Under the pieces are notes generated by a model. It was given only the letters and a program-made list of their open reading frames with translations. It was not told the DNA's origin and ran no database searches. A stretch of DNA of 64,000 bases. It comes from Micromonospora fulviviridis (lineage in GTDB: Bacteria; Actinomycetota; Actinomycetes; Mycobacteriales; Micromonosporaceae). Location: the NCBI RefSeq assembly GCF_014648395.1, contig NZ_BMRA01000004.1, positions 419,394 to 483,393 on the forward strand, read 5' to 3'. The translations under genes were made by a program, and so were the position numbers. Positions 1-10,547 of this stretch are shown one piece after another; within the stretch, counting starts at the first letter, position 1, and each line of letters starts with the position of its first letter.

Positions 1-972
1 CGGCAGCGGGAGGCGGTGCACCAGCTCGGCGACGATCGCGTCGGTGGTGCGCCGGGCCAGCTGCGCGTCGGCGGTCGGGATGATCCGGTGCGCCAGCACC
101 GGCACCGCGAGGGCCTGAAGGTCGTCCGGGAGGACGTAGTCGCGGCCCTCCAGGGCGGCCACCGCGCGGGCGGTGCGCAGCAGCTGGAGGGTGGCCCGCG
201 GGGACGCGCCGAGCCGGAGGTCGGGCGCCTCGCGGGTGGCGGTCACCAGGTCGATCGCGTACTGCTTGACGGCGTCGGCGACGTGCACCTGCCGGACGTG
301 GCCGATCAGCCGGCGGACGGTGGCCGCGTCGGAGACCGGCCGCAGCTCGTTGAGCGGGTCGGTGCCGCCGTGGCCGTCCAGCATGGCCAGTTCGGCGCCC
401 GGGTCCGGGTAGCCCATCGCGATCCGGGCGGTGAACCGGTCGCGCTGCGCCTCCGGCAGCGGGTAGGTCCCCTCCATCTCGATCGGGTTCTGCGTCGCGA
501 TCACCATGAACGGGGTCTGGAGCTGGTAGGTCACGCCGTCGACGGTGACCTGCCGCTCCTCCATGCACTCCAGCAGCGCGGACTGGGTCTTCGGCGAGGC
601 CCGGTTGATCTCGTCGCCGACCACCAGGTTGGCGAAGACCGCGCCCGGGCGGAACTCGAAGTCGTGCGTCTCCTGGTTGTAGACGCTGACCCCGGTGACG
701 TCGCTGGGCAGCAGGTCCGGGGTGAACTGGATCCGGCGCACGGAGCAGTCGATCGACCGGGCCATGGCCTTGGCCAGCTTGGTCTTGCCGACGCCGGGGA
801 CGTCCTCGATCAGCAGGTGGCCCTCGGCGAGCAGCACCGCGAGGGCGAGCCGGACGGTGGCCGTCTTGCCCTCGATGACCTGCTCGATGTTGGCCACGAT
901 GGCCTCGCTGGCGGCGCGGAACTCGTCGTGCGGCAGCAGACCGCCCACCTCGTCCCAGGTCTGTTGTGTCAC
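1..972 (-). CDS. MoxR-family AAA+ ATPase (3' end cut by window edge)
   Basis: The reverse strand is open from a GTG at 970-972 to the window edge (324 codons), so the C-terminus is missing. The start is preceded by a strong GAGGAGG ribosome binding site at 977-983. The protein has a Walker A motif GVGKTK near residues 60-65, a Walker B/sensor stretch GDEINRASPKTQSALLE and the MoxR hallmark ATQNPIEMEGTYPLPEAQ. MoxR ATPases are chaperone-like AAA+ proteins, usually encoded beside DUF58 and transglutaminase genes that would lie to the left of this window. A second ATPase class (RavA, CobS) is less likely because of the MoxR-type motifs. Family call is secure; the client is unknown. Confidence 0.93.
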   Translation of the reverse strand, partial: MTQQTWDEVGGLLPHDEFRAASEAIVANIEQVIEGKTATVRLALAVLLAEGHLLIEDVPGVGKTKLAKAMARSIDCSVRRIQFTPDLLPSDVTGVSVYNQETHDFEFRPGAVFANLVVGDEINRASPKTQSALLECMEERQVTVDGVTYQLQTPFMVIATQNPIEMEGTYPLPEAQRDRFTARIAMGYPDPGAELAMLDGHGGTDPLNELRPVSDAATVRRLIGHVRQVHVADAVKQYAIDLVTATREAPDLRLGASPRATLQLLRTARAVAALEGRDYVLPDDLQALAVPVLAHRIIPTADAQLARRTTDAIVAELVHRLPLP

Positions 973-1290
973 GGGCCTCCTCCTCGTCGCCGGACGGCAG
1001 CTCTGTATAGAGCACCTGGACCCGCCGTTGGGTTCGCGACGCCGAGCCTCGTCTGCCGCAAAAATCTCACTGGTCTCTCAGGCTAACCATGTTTGTCGTT
1101 GTCGCCGACCCCCGCAGGCGGTCGGCCGGTTACGCCCGGAATATTCGCCGGACCGGGGGACGCGTGACCGGCCCGTAGGCGGGTAGCCCCGTCCCGGCCC
1201 CTGTCGCGCGGGCGGCGGGAAGGGGAGCCCCGGGGCCGGGCGCCGTCCCACCTCGTGGCGGCGGGCGCGAGGCGTGACCCGCCGGCGAGG
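973..1290. other. Intergenic region between moxR and the leuS leader
   Basis: I see no gene or tRNA in these 318 bases. A small inverted repeat GCTCT-GTAT-AGAGC lies at 1000-1013. Read on the minus strand it contains TATACA (1004-1009), a candidate -10 box for moxR that would give a short leader of about 26 nt. No clear -35 is visible. The stretch 1060-1100 is locally AT-richer than its surroundings, as expected of a promoter region. Confidence 0.5.
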
Positions 1291-1296
1291 TACACT
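1291..1296 (+). promoter_or_regulatory. Candidate -10 box of the leuS leader transcript
   Basis: TACACT fits the actinobacterial TANNNT -10 pattern and lies 7 nt before the ATG of the leader peptide, so transcription would begin at or next to that ATG (a leaderless leader peptide). No good -35 is visible upstream. Inference from spacing only. Confidence 0.5.
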
Positions 1297-1303
1297 GCCG
1301 GTC

Positions 1304-1342
1304 ATGGCCGGAGTCTTCCTGCTTCTTACCGAGCCGTGCTGA
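1304..1342 (+). CDS. Putative leuS leader peptide (12 aa) with three consecutive Leu codons
   Basis: The frame reads M-A-G-V-F-L-L-L-T-E-P-C-stop. Three consecutive leucine codons (1319-1327) sit in a 12-residue frame just upstream of a Leu-tRNA synthetase gene and immediately before a terminator. This is the arrangement expected of a ribosome-stalling leader peptide: low charged tRNA-Leu would stall translation over the Leu codons and change downstream RNA folding. The leader is preceded at 7 nt by a -10-like box, so it is probably leaderless. No database comparison could be made; function is inferred from codon content and position. Confidence 0.6.
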   Translation: MAGVFLLLTEPC

Positions 1343-1394
1343 TGCGCTGAGCGCGCGACAGCACGGCGGCCCCTCCTGCGCGAGGGGCTTTTTT
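1333..1394 (+). terminator. Candidate transcription attenuator upstream of leuS
   Basis: Two structures are visible. The first is a 9-bp hairpin GCCGTGCTG (1333-1341) with CAGCACGGC (1359-1367), whose 5' arm overlaps the end and stop codon of the leader peptide. The second is a classical intrinsic terminator, GCCCCTC (1369-1375), loop CTGCGC, GAGGGGC (1382-1388), followed by six T (1389-1394). U-tract terminators are rare in such GC-rich genomes. A weaker competing pairing CGCGCG (1352-1357) with TGCGCG (1377-1382) would invade the terminator loop and stem. The terminator lies 54 nt before leuS, so it would control it. Confidence 0.7.
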
Positions 1395-1448
1395 GTGCCC
1401 GCAGCAGACCTCCCATATCCGACATGACCCGCGCCGAGGAGACACGCC

Positions 1449-4289
<2,841 letters not shown>

Positions 4290-4303
4290 CCCCGCCGGTT
4301 CGT

Positions 4304-4335
4304 CGGAGGCGCGTCCCGTGCGGGGCGCGCCTCCG
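4304..4335 (+). terminator. Hairpin after leuS
   Basis: A 10-bp perfect stem, CGGAGGCGCG (4304-4313) with CGCGCCTCCG (4326-4335), starts 15 nt after the leuS stop. It has no U-tract, as is common for actinobacterial terminators. It lies between leuS and a gene converging from the other strand, so it could act in both directions. Confidence 0.6.
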
Positions 4336-4401
4336 GCGCGTCCGGGCCAGGGGCGCCGGTGGGCTCCCGCCGGCCACCGGCCGCGCCCGCTGGCGTGACC
4401 G

Positions 4402-5166
4402 TCACCCGGCGTCGAGCGCGGCCTCGACCGTCGCGCGGTGCCGGAGCAGCCACTCGTGCCAGCCGCGTACCGCGTCGACGGCGCCCGCCGCGCGGAGCCG
4501 GCGCATGCCCGGCTCGTCCCGGTCGGCGCCGGCGTCGATGCCCCGCCAGGTGCCGTCGAGCTGGCCGAGCATGACGGCGACCAGCTCGCCCCGGGGCAGG
4601 GACACCCCCGTGCCGGCCGCCTCGTAGGCGTCGCAGAGCAGCCGGCAGCGCCGGGCCAGCTCGGCCGGGTCGGCGTCCCCGCCCAGCGCGGCCCAGTGCC
4701 AGCCCGCGAACGCCACGTCCTCGATCCGCCGCCCCGGCCCGGCCAGGTCCCAGTCGAGGAAGGCCACCGGCACCGGCCCGGCCGGCGAGTCCCGGTAGAC
4801 CGTGTTCTTCGGCGACAGGTCCCGGTGGCAGACCGTCTCCGCGTCGCCGGCCAGATCGGTGCCGGCGCAGGCGTCGTGCAGCGCCCGGACCAGCGCGGCC
4901 AGCCGGGTCAGCGCGGGGTCGGCGAAGAAGGCCGGGTCCTCCCGGTCCCGCCAGGGCACCCGACCGTCGACGTGGGTCAGCACCTGCCGGCCCCGCTCGT
5001 CCACCCCGAGGTAGCCGGGCGCCAGGCCCGGCGCGGTGGCGGCCAGGTGCCGCAGCAACGCCGCCCCGAACTCCGCGCGGGCCGGGGGAGTGCGGCGTAC
5101 CGTGTCGCCGATCCGGACCACCTCGGTGACGAAGCCGCCGGGCAGCCGCTCCTCCGCGGCCGTCAC
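4402..5166 (-). CDS. APH-type phosphotransferase family protein
   Basis: A 254-residue protein with the aminoglycoside phosphotransferase/choline kinase fold. The Brenner-type catalytic loop is CHRDLSPKNTVY (HxDxxxxN) and the metal-binding motif is FLDWDLAGPG. It starts at a GTG 1 nt after the stop of the preceding gene, as the last gene of the murT-gatD-TVP38 operon. These kinases phosphorylate small hydroxyl-bearing molecules; the substrate cannot be told from sequence. Its cell-wall operon gives no proof that it confers antibiotic resistance. Family call good, function open. Confidence 0.8.
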   Translation of the reverse strand: MTAAEERLPGGFVTEVVRIGDTVRRTPPARAEFGAALLRHLAATAPGLAPGYLGVDERGRQVLTHVDGRVPWRDREDPAFFADPALTRLAALVRALHDACAGTDLAGDAETVCHRDLSPKNTVYRDSPAGPVPVAFLDWDLAGPGRRIEDVAFAGWHWAALGGDADPAELARRCRLLCDAYEAAGTGVSLPRGELVAVMLGQLDGTWRGIDAGADRDEPGMRRLRAAGAVDAVRGWHEWLLRHRATVEAALDAG

Positions 5167-5167
5167 C

Positions 5168-5887
5168 TCAGCTCGGGCCCAGCCGGCGCTGCCGCTCCGC
5201 CCGCCACCAGCGGTGGATGATCAGCACGCTGGCGATCAGGCCGAGGCTGGCCGGGGCGGCCGCGTACCAGTTGATCGAGCCGGGGGAGCTGACCGCCGCG
5301 CCGATGGCCGCGTAGCCGATCGCGGTGGGGGCGGAGGCGATCACGCTGCCGGCCAGGAACGGCAGCACGCGCGCCCCGGTGGTGCCGTAGCCGTAGCTGA
5401 CCAGCCCGAACCCGGCGATCGGCAGCAGCCGGACGGTGATCACGCCGAGCACGCTCTGCCGGGCGAACCAGCCGTCCAGCCGGGCCAGCCGGCCGCGGAC
5501 CCGCTCGGCGACGAACTGCCGGCCGAGCAGGCGGCCGACCGCGAAGCCGAGGGCCGCCGCGAGCAGCGCCGCGCCGAGGGCGTACGCGGCGCCCTGCACC
5601 GGGCCGAAGATCGCGCCGGCGGCCAGCGTCACGAAGGTACGCGGGACCAGCGCCACGAGCAGCAGCGCGCCGCCCACCACGGCGGCGACCGGGGCGTACC
5701 CGCCGAGCGAGTGGGCGAGCCGGGGCAGGTCGCCCGGGTCCGGGTGGGGGACCAGCAGCAGCGTGACACCGAACCCGGCGAGCAGCAGGAGCAGCAGCGC
5801 GAACCGACGCGCCGACGGCTGCCGGAGCATCCGGACGAGCCGGCGGGACGCCGGTCGTCGCCGCCACGGTCGGGCGGCGCCCGTCAT
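5168..5887 (-). CDS. TVP38/TMEM64 (DedA-like) family membrane protein
   Basis: A 239-residue integral membrane protein. A basic N-terminus rich in Arg is followed by a first hydrophobic segment, a central VTx domain with the re-entrant-loop-like stretch FVTLAAGAIFGPVQGAAYALGA, and the conserved RLLPIAGFGLVSYGYG patch, typical of the SNARE-associated/VTT family. Members are linked to lipid handling and membrane homeostasis, some DedA proteins to undecaprenyl-phosphate recycling. That last link would fit the lipid II genes beside it but is inference. ATGA overlap with gatD indicates co-transcription. Confidence 0.85.
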   Translation of the reverse strand: MTGAARPWRRRPASRRLVRMLRQPSARRFALLLLLLAGFGVTLLLVPHPDPGDLPRLAHSLGGYAPVAAVVGGALLLVALVPRTFVTLAAGAIFGPVQGAAYALGAALLAAALGFAVGRLLGRQFVAERVRGRLARLDGWFARQSVLGVITVRLLPIAGFGLVSYGYGTTGARVLPFLAGSVIASAPTAIGYAAIGAAVSSPGSINWYAAAPASLGLIASVLIIHRWWRAERQRRLGPS

Positions 5888-6606
5888 GCCCTCGCGGCGG
5901 CGGCCACGGCGGTGCGGCGCTCGGACCGGAGCCGGTCGGCCCAGGTGTCGTCGAGCGGGGGGAGCTGGTGGATGCCGGTCGCCCAGCGCAGCAGGAGGTC
6001 GGCCAGGGCGGGGTTGCGGGCCAGCGCCGGGCCGTGCGAATAGGTGCCGAGCAGCTTGCCCCGCCAGGCGCCCTCGGTGGTCCCGTCGTTGCCGACCCCG
6101 GTGGTCACCCGGGCCACCGGCGACACGCCGGGGCCGAGGTGGGTCCGCCCGCCGTGGTTCTCGAACCCGGTCAGGTACGGGATGCCCAGCCGCGGGTCGA
6201 CCTCGCCGGCCAGCTCGCCGACCGCCCGGGTGGGACCCCGGTCGGAGGAGATGTCCAGCAGCTCCAGCCCGGTGCAGCGGGTGCCCTTGGCGAAGAAGGA
6301 GGTGCCGAGCAGCTGGTAGCCGGCGCAGACGCCGAACACCACCGAGCCCTGGGCCACCGCCCGGTGCAGGCCGCCGTCGGCGATCAGCCGCTGCGCGCCC
6401 AGCGCCTGCGGGCCGTCCTCGCCGCCGCCGATCAGGTAGATGTCGGCGGTGGCGGGCAGCCGCTGGTCGGAGCGGACCTCCAGCACCTCGACCGGCATGC
6501 CGCGCAGCTGGGCCCGGCGGGCCAGGATCAGCGCGTTGCCCCGGTCGCCGTAGGTGGACAGCAGGTCGGGGTAGATCCAGACGATGCGCAGGCTCTCAGT
6601 TGACAC
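5884..6606 (-). CDS. gatD: Lipid II isoglutaminyl synthase, glutaminase subunit GatD
   Basis: A 240-residue class I glutamine amidotransferase of the CobB/CobQ type. The nucleophile elbow is VCAGYQLLG (Cys near residue 94) and the catalytic His lies in TYSHGPALARNP. GatD releases ammonia from glutamine for MurT, which uses it to amidate the D-Glu carboxylate of lipid II to D-isoglutamine. The GTG start lies inside the 3' end of murT (11-nt overlap), which fits the known heterodimeric MurT-GatD complex. A cobyric acid synthase role is unlikely because the partner is plainly MurT. Confidence 0.93.
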   Translation of the reverse strand: MSTESLRIVWIYPDLLSTYGDRGNALILARRAQLRGMPVEVLEVRSDQRLPATADIYLIGGGEDGPQALGAQRLIADGGLHRAVAQGSVVFGVCAGYQLLGTSFFAKGTRCTGLELLDISSDRGPTRAVGELAGEVDPRLGIPYLTGFENHGGRTHLGPGVSPVARVTTGVGNDGTTEGAWRGKLLGTYSHGPALARNPALADLLLRWATGIHQLPPLDDTWADRLRSERRTAVAAAARA

Positions 6607-7858
6607 GGTCCAGCTCCGCTCGGATGTCCTGGAAGGCGGTGTAGTTGGCGATGACCTCCAGCCGGCCCGGCGGCACCGCCCGGACCGCGTCGTCGAAGCT
6701 CCGCACGTGCTGGAACGGCACGCCGTTGACGTCGAGCCGGACGGCGAGGTCGTACGCCCGGTCGCCGGTGATCAGCACCTGCCGGCCGCGCAGCGGGGAG
6801 AAGTCGACGTCGAAGAGCCAGGAGGTGTCCAGCCCGTCGGGGTCGCGCGCGTTGATGGAGAGCAGTGTGGGCGCGACGTCGGCCATGTCGAACGCCTCCA
6901 GCCAGCTGGCCGGGTTCTTGGCCAGCAGCAGCCGGATGTTGCGCCCGTCCCGGTCGACCTGGGCGTAGCGGCCGGCCACCGAGGTGACCGTGCCCAGCCG
7001 GGAGACGGCGTCCACGGGGCGTACCCCGAACTCGGCGGCGACCGCCAGGGCGGTGGCCGCGTTGCCGAGGTTGACCTTGCCGGGGAGCTGGAGCTGCACC
7101 TTGTGCCAGGCGCCGGTGGGGTCGAGCACCCCGTCGTCCTCGACCGTCCACTGCGGCTGCGGCCGGCGCAGCGGGCAGCCGGTGCACCACCACTGCTCGC
7201 CTGAGCGCTGGATGGTGGAGCCGCACTCGGGGCAGACCCAGGAGTCGTCGTGCCAGCGCTGGCCGGCGCTGAACCAGGTGACCTGCGGCGGGACGTGGCC
7301 GCGGGCCGGGTCGGCCGGCGGGGTGGCGGCCCAGACCACCATCGGGTCGTCGGCGTTGGCGACCACCCGCAGGTCGGGGTGCCGGACCAGCGCGGCGCGC
7401 CAGAGCTGCGCCATCATGGCGACCTCCTTGGCCCGGTCGAGCTGGTCGCGGGAGAGGTTGAGCAGCGCCACCACGTGCGGCTCGGTGGCGTCCAGCACCT
7501 GGGCGAGGTAGTGCTCGTCCACCTCGAGCACGGCGTAGGGGGTGCTGCCGGCCTTGGCCAGCGCCGAGGTGTGCCCGGTGGGCATGTTGGCGCCGAAGGA
7601 GTTGGTGGCGACCCGGCCGAGCACCCCGACGGCGGCGGTGGTGAGCCGGGTGGTGGTGGTCTTGCCGTTGGTGCCGGACACCAGGGCGATGGCGCGCCCG
7701 GCCGAGAGGTGGGCCAGCAGGTCCGGGTCGATCTTGAGGCCGATCCAGCCGCCGATCACCGAGCCGTCGCCACGGCCCGCGGCCCGGGACAGCGCCGCGG
7801 CGGTCCGCGACACGGAGCTGGCCACCTTTGCCCGCAGGGGCATCTTCGCGTCCGTCAC
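6596..7858 (-). CDS. murT: Lipid II isoglutaminyl synthase, Mur ligase-like subunit MurT
   Basis: A 420-residue Mur ligase homologue with the ATP-binding loop [11 protein letters not shown] near residues 61-71. The middle domain carries a four-Cys zinc ribbon (CPECG...WWCTGC), an insertion typical of MurT and absent from MurC-F. A DUF1727-type C-terminal domain follows. MurT activates the D-Glu alpha-carboxyl of lipid II with ATP for amidation by GatD-derived ammonia. The GTG start is chosen because TAACCT lies 7 nt upstream, giving a leaderless message. It heads a four-gene minus-strand operon divergent from mraZ. Confidence 0.93.
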   Translation of the reverse strand: MTDAKMPLRAKVASSVSRTAAALSRAAGRGDGSVIGGWIGLKIDPDLLAHLSAGRAIALVSGTNGKTTTTRLTTAAVGVLGRVATNSFGANMPTGHTSALAKAGSTPYAVLEVDEHYLAQVLDATEPHVVALLNLSRDQLDRAKEVAMMAQLWRAALVRHPDLRVVANADDPMVVWAATPPADPARGHVPPQVTWFSAGQRWHDDSWVCPECGSTIQRSGEQWWCTGCPLRRPQPQWTVEDDGVLDPTGAWHKVQLQLPGKVNLGNAATALAVAAEFGVRPVDAVSRLGTVTSVAGRYAQVDRDGRNIRLLLAKNPASWLEAFDMADVAPTLLSINARDPDGLDTSWLFDVDFSPLRGRQVLITGDRAYDLAVRLDVNGVPFQHVRSFDDAVRAVPPGRLEVIANYTAFQDIRAELDRVN

Positions 7859-7865
7859 CCGAGCG

Positions 7866-7871
7866 AGGTTA
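7866..7871 (-). promoter_or_regulatory. Candidate -10 box of the murT-gatD operon
   Basis: On the minus strand TAACCT is followed by 7 nt and then the GTG start of murT, the leaderless arrangement seen repeatedly in this window. No clear -35 is visible. Confidence 0.45.
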
Positions 7872-8010
7872 CCGGACCACCGGGCCCACCAGATCGCCGC
7901 CGACGGCGATCCGTTCGGCCGGGGACGGCCGGCGGACGGTCAGCGCGCGTTCCGCCGGACGGAGTCGATCTATGTCGGGAAGCGGACCGCCGGCGGGGCG
8001 CGCCGGGCCC

Positions 8011-8026
8011 CTCCACTCCGCCCCAC
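8011..8026 (-). promoter_or_regulatory. Inverted pair of MraZ-box-like repeats
   Basis: On the minus strand two GTGGRG hexamers (8021-8026 GTGGGG, 8011-8016 GTGGAG) are spaced exactly 10 bp apart. They match in sequence and period the three direct repeats over the mra promoter, but in the opposite orientation. They lie between mraZ and the divergent murT operon, so MraZ could bind both sides. Known family rule: MraZ binds TGGGN-type repeats with 10-bp period. Confidence 0.45.
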
Positions 8027-8052
8027 CCCCGCTGACGTGCTGTTTTGCGCGT

Positions 8053-8080
8053 GGAAACGCCACGCCGCGCGGGCGTTTCC
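8053..8080 (+). promoter_or_regulatory. Inverted repeat just upstream of the mra promoter
   Basis: GGAAACGCC (8053-8061) and GGCGTTTCC (8072-8080) form a perfect 9-bp dyad with a 10-nt spacer, ending 2 nt before the -35 of the mra promoter. It could be a regulator site, or a hairpin insulating the two divergent transcription units. Function is not known. Confidence 0.4.
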
Positions 8081-8082
8081 GG

Positions 8083-8114
8083 TTGCAGGTGGAGGGAAGT
8101 GGAGTAGAGTGGGG
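8083..8114 (+). promoter_or_regulatory. mra promoter overlapped by three MraZ-box-like repeats
   Basis: A -35 TTGCAG (8083-8088), 16-bp spacer and -10 TAGAGT (8105-8110) predict transcription from about 8117 and an 80-nt leader to mraZ. Three direct repeats, GTGGAG (8089), GTGGAG (8099) and GTGGGG (8109), have an exact 10-bp period and cover the spacer and -10 box. In E. coli and Mycoplasma MraZ binds three or four TGGGN-like repeats of this period upstream of its own gene, so autoregulation of the cluster is likely. Confidence 0.65.
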
Positions 8115-8198
8115 CGCGATGGTGAGGCCGGGAGGGCCGCACCGGCCCGGGGGGTCAGCGGCGCCGCGAACGCCGCTCAGGGCGAGGGGGTTGGGCCG

Positions 8199-8630
8199 AT
8201 GTTCCTCGGCACCCACACTCCGCGCCTGGACGACAAAGGCCGGTTGATCCTTCCGGCGAAGTTCCGGGACGAACTGGCGGGGGGTGTCGTGATCACCAAA
8301 GGGCAGGAGCGCTGCCTCTACGTCTTCCCGATGCCCGAGTTCCAGCGGATCGCCGACCAGTTGCGCGCGCAGCCGATGACGAGCAAGGCGGCCCGGGCCT
8401 ACAGCCGGGTCTTCTTCGCCAGCGCGCACGACGAGGTGCCGGACAAGCAGGGGCGGGTCACCATCCCCGGGCACCTCCGGTCGTACGCCGCTCTCGACCG
8501 CGACCTGGTCGTGATCGGCGCGAGCACCCGGGTGGAGATCTGGGACAGGGCGGCCTGGGAGGCCTACCTCGCGGAGAGCGAAGACGACTTCGCCGACATC
8601 GAGGAGGGGGTGCTGCCCGGCGGTCTGTAG
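8199..8630 (+). CDS. mraZ: Transcriptional regulator MraZ
   Basis: A 143-residue protein with two AbrB-like halves. Each half carries the family's DxxGR element: [14 protein letters not shown] near residues 10-23 and [13 protein letters not shown] near residues 82-94. The protein forms a ring and binds 10-bp-period repeats in the mra promoter, which are visible upstream. The ATG at 8199 follows GAGGGGG at 8184-8190; the frame is open further upstream but has no conserved sequence there. First gene of the cluster. Confidence 0.95.
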   Translation: MFLGTHTPRLDDKGRLILPAKFRDELAGGVVITKGQERCLYVFPMPEFQRIADQLRAQPMTSKAARAYSRVFFASAHDEVPDKQGRVTIPGHLRSYAALDRDLVVIGASTRVEIWDRAAWEAYLAESEDDFADIEEGVLPGGL

Positions 8631-8835
8631 GGCGTGACGGCGCCCGACGTACTGCGAGATCTCCAGCCGCTTTCGAGTTCCTGGCACCCCTTCCCCGGTG
8701 CCAGGCGCACGATCCGATACGGAGGGCCGCGGCCTCCGGCGGGCGGGGAGCGGATGGGGATCTGGCGGTATGGCGAGGCGTCGTGGCGACGACGGGCACC
8801 GGGACGGAAACAGGTTTCAACCAGTGGGGGTCGAG

Positions 8836-9945
8836 ATGGGGGAGCTACGCGGCACGCACGTGCCGGTGCTGCTCGAGCGGTGCCTCGAGTTGCTGGCCCC
8901 CGCGCTGGGCCGGCCCGGCCGTACCGTCCACGTCGACGCCACGCTCGGCCTGGCCGGGCACGCCGAGGCGGTGCTCGAGGCGCACCCGGACACCGTGCTG
9001 ATCGGCCTGGACCGGGACACCGAGGCCCTCGCCCACGCACGCGTCCGGCTGGCCCGGTTCGCCGACCGGATCCACCTCGAGCACGCCGTCTACGACGAAC
9101 TGCCCGACGTGCTCGACCGGCTCGGTTACCCGGCGATCGACGGGGTCCTGTTCGACCTCGGCGTCTCGTCCCTGCAACTGGACGCGCCCGACCGCGGGTT
9201 CGCCTACGCGCAGGACGCGCCGCTGGACATGCGGATGGACCAGACCCGGGGGGTGACCGCCGAGGAGGTGGTCAACACCTACTCCCACCCGGACCTGGCC
9301 CGGGTGCTGCGGGTGTACGGCGAGGAGAAGTTCGCCGGGCGGATCGCCTCGGCGATCATCCGGGAGCGCGAGCGCGCCCCGATCACCTCGTCGGCGCGAC
9401 TGGCCGAGCTGGTCCGGGAGAGCATTCCGGCACCAGCCCGACGAACCGGGGGACACCCGGCAAAGAGAACGTTTCAGGCTTTACGGATCGAGGTAAACAG
9501 GGAGCTGGCAGCGCTGGAGACGGCGCTGCCGGCCGCTCTCGACAAGCTCACCGTGGGCGGCCGCATGGTGGTCCTGTCCTACCACTCGCTGGAGGACCGG
9601 CTCACCAAGCAGGCGCTCGCCGACCGGGTCCGCAGCAAGGGCCCGGTCGACCTCCCGGTCGAACTGCCCGGGTCGGGTCCGACGTTCCGGCTGCTCAGCC
9701 GGGGCGCGGAGCTGCCCGGGGAGGCGGAGGTCGCCGCGAACCCGCGTGCCGCCTCGGTGCGGCTGCGGGCCGCGGAACGGCTCGACCCGGAGGAGGCCCG
9801 GCAGGGGCGTACCGACCGCGAACGGTACCGCCGCCGGGTGAAGGCGATGCACCAACCGGGGACGGGGTCGCCGGGGTCCGCGACGGGCCCGGGGTCGGCG
9901 CCGGGGGACGGGAACGGGACGGACGAAGAGGGGGAGGGGACATGA
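8836..9945 (+). CDS. rsmH: 16S rRNA (cytosine(1402)-N4)-methyltransferase
   Basis: SAM-dependent methyltransferase that modifies C1402 in the ribosomal P site. Visible motifs are [13 protein letters not shown] at the N-terminus, the SAM-binding [24 protein letters not shown], the [14 protein letters not shown] stretch, and the late motif [11 protein letters not shown]. The start at 8836 begins [13 protein letters not shown]; a longer frame from upstream is open but lacks homology-like sequence. The C-terminal 30 residues are a low-complexity Gly/Pro/Asp tail. A 205-bp gap separates it from mraZ, and it overlaps ftsL by 4 nt. Confidence 0.95.
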   Translation: MGELRGTHVPVLLERCLELLAPALGRPGRTVHVDATLGLAGHAEAVLEAHPDTVLIGLDRDTEALAHARVRLARFADRIHLEHAVYDELPDVLDRLGYPAIDGVLFDLGVSSLQLDAPDRGFAYAQDAPLDMRMDQTRGVTAEEVVNTYSHPDLARVLRVYGEEKFAGRIASAIIRERERAPITSSARLAELVRESIPAPARRTGGHPAKRTFQALRIEVNRELAALETALPAALDKLTVGGRMVVLSYHSLEDRLTKQALADRVRSKGPVDLPVELPGSGPTFRLLSRGAELPGEAEVAANPRAASVRLRAAERLDPEEARQGRTDRERYRRRVKAMHQPGTGSPGSATGPGSAPGDGNGTDEEGEGT

Positions 9946-10544
9946 ACGTCAACCAGCGCGACGGCCGGGACACCGGCATCGGGCAGCGCGCACCGCGGTC
10001 GGGGGGCCGGACCGCGGCGCAGCGTACCCCGCGCGGCACCACGTCGACGGCGGCGGCCGACCGGCCCGACCGCCGGGGGGAGGCTCGCGCCCGGGGGGCG
10101 CGCGAGTTCCCCACCCAGGGCAGCGCCGCCCTGCGGCCGGCCGAGCGCACGAAGGCCACCGGCACGACCTCGCCGCGGCTGCGGGTCGCCCCGCCGCCGC
10201 CGGTCCGCGTGCCGCGGGCGCCGTTCGTCGGGCTCATCCTGGTGCTCGTGGTCGGCGGGGTGCTCGGCATCCTGGCGGTCAACACCAAGATCAACGAGAA
10301 CGCGTTCAAGCTGGAGAAGCTCCAGCAGCAGCAGGCCAAGCTCGACGTCGACCAGCAGCAGCTGGAGAAGGAGATCGCCGACCAGAAGGCGCCGGGCAAC
10401 CTCACGGCCAACGCCCGCAAGCTCGGCCTGGTCGACTCGGACGAGCTGGCCTACATCCGGCTGCCGGACGGGAAGGTGATCGGCGTTCCGCACCCCGTCG
10501 AGGGCGCGCCGGCGATCACCAGCCAGCAGGGCAACGGAGGCTGA
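9942..10544 (+). CDS. ftsL: FtsL-like septum formation initiator
   Basis: A 200-residue bitopic protein: about 90 residues of basic, disordered cytoplasmic sequence, one membrane segment ([19 protein letters not shown], about residues 95-113), then a coiled coil rich in K/Q/E ([21 protein letters not shown]) and a short extracytoplasmic tail. This is the FtsL/DivIC topology of the divisome bridge complex FtsQ-L-B. Identification rests on topology and on its fixed place between rsmH and ftsI, since FtsL sequence is poorly conserved. Confidence 0.85.
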   Translation: MNVNQRDGRDTGIGQRAPRSGGRTAAQRTPRGTTSTAAADRPDRRGEARARGAREFPTQGSAALRPAERTKATGTTSPRLRVAPPPPVRVPRAPFVGLILVLVVGGVLGILAVNTKINENAFKLEKLQQQQAKLDVDQQQLEKEIADQKAPGNLTANARKLGLVDSDELAYIRLPDGKVIGVPHPVEGAPAITSQQGNGG

Positions 10545-10547
10545 GCA

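Noticed and set aside
16-1086. A 356-codon open frame on the plus strand over the moxR gene.
   Set aside because: It is the antisense of a clear AAA+ ATPase. The product is Arg/Gly/Val low complexity with no motif, as expected of GC-rich shadow frames.
973-1448. T-box riboswitch or tRNA gene upstream of leuS.
   Set aside because: No T-box sequence, no specifier-loop layout and no cloverleaf was found; the visible elements fit leader-peptide attenuation better.
4402-5166. Aminoglycoside resistance gene.
   Set aside because: The APH fold covers many small-molecule kinases. Nothing in the sequence or the cell-wall operon shows a drug substrate.
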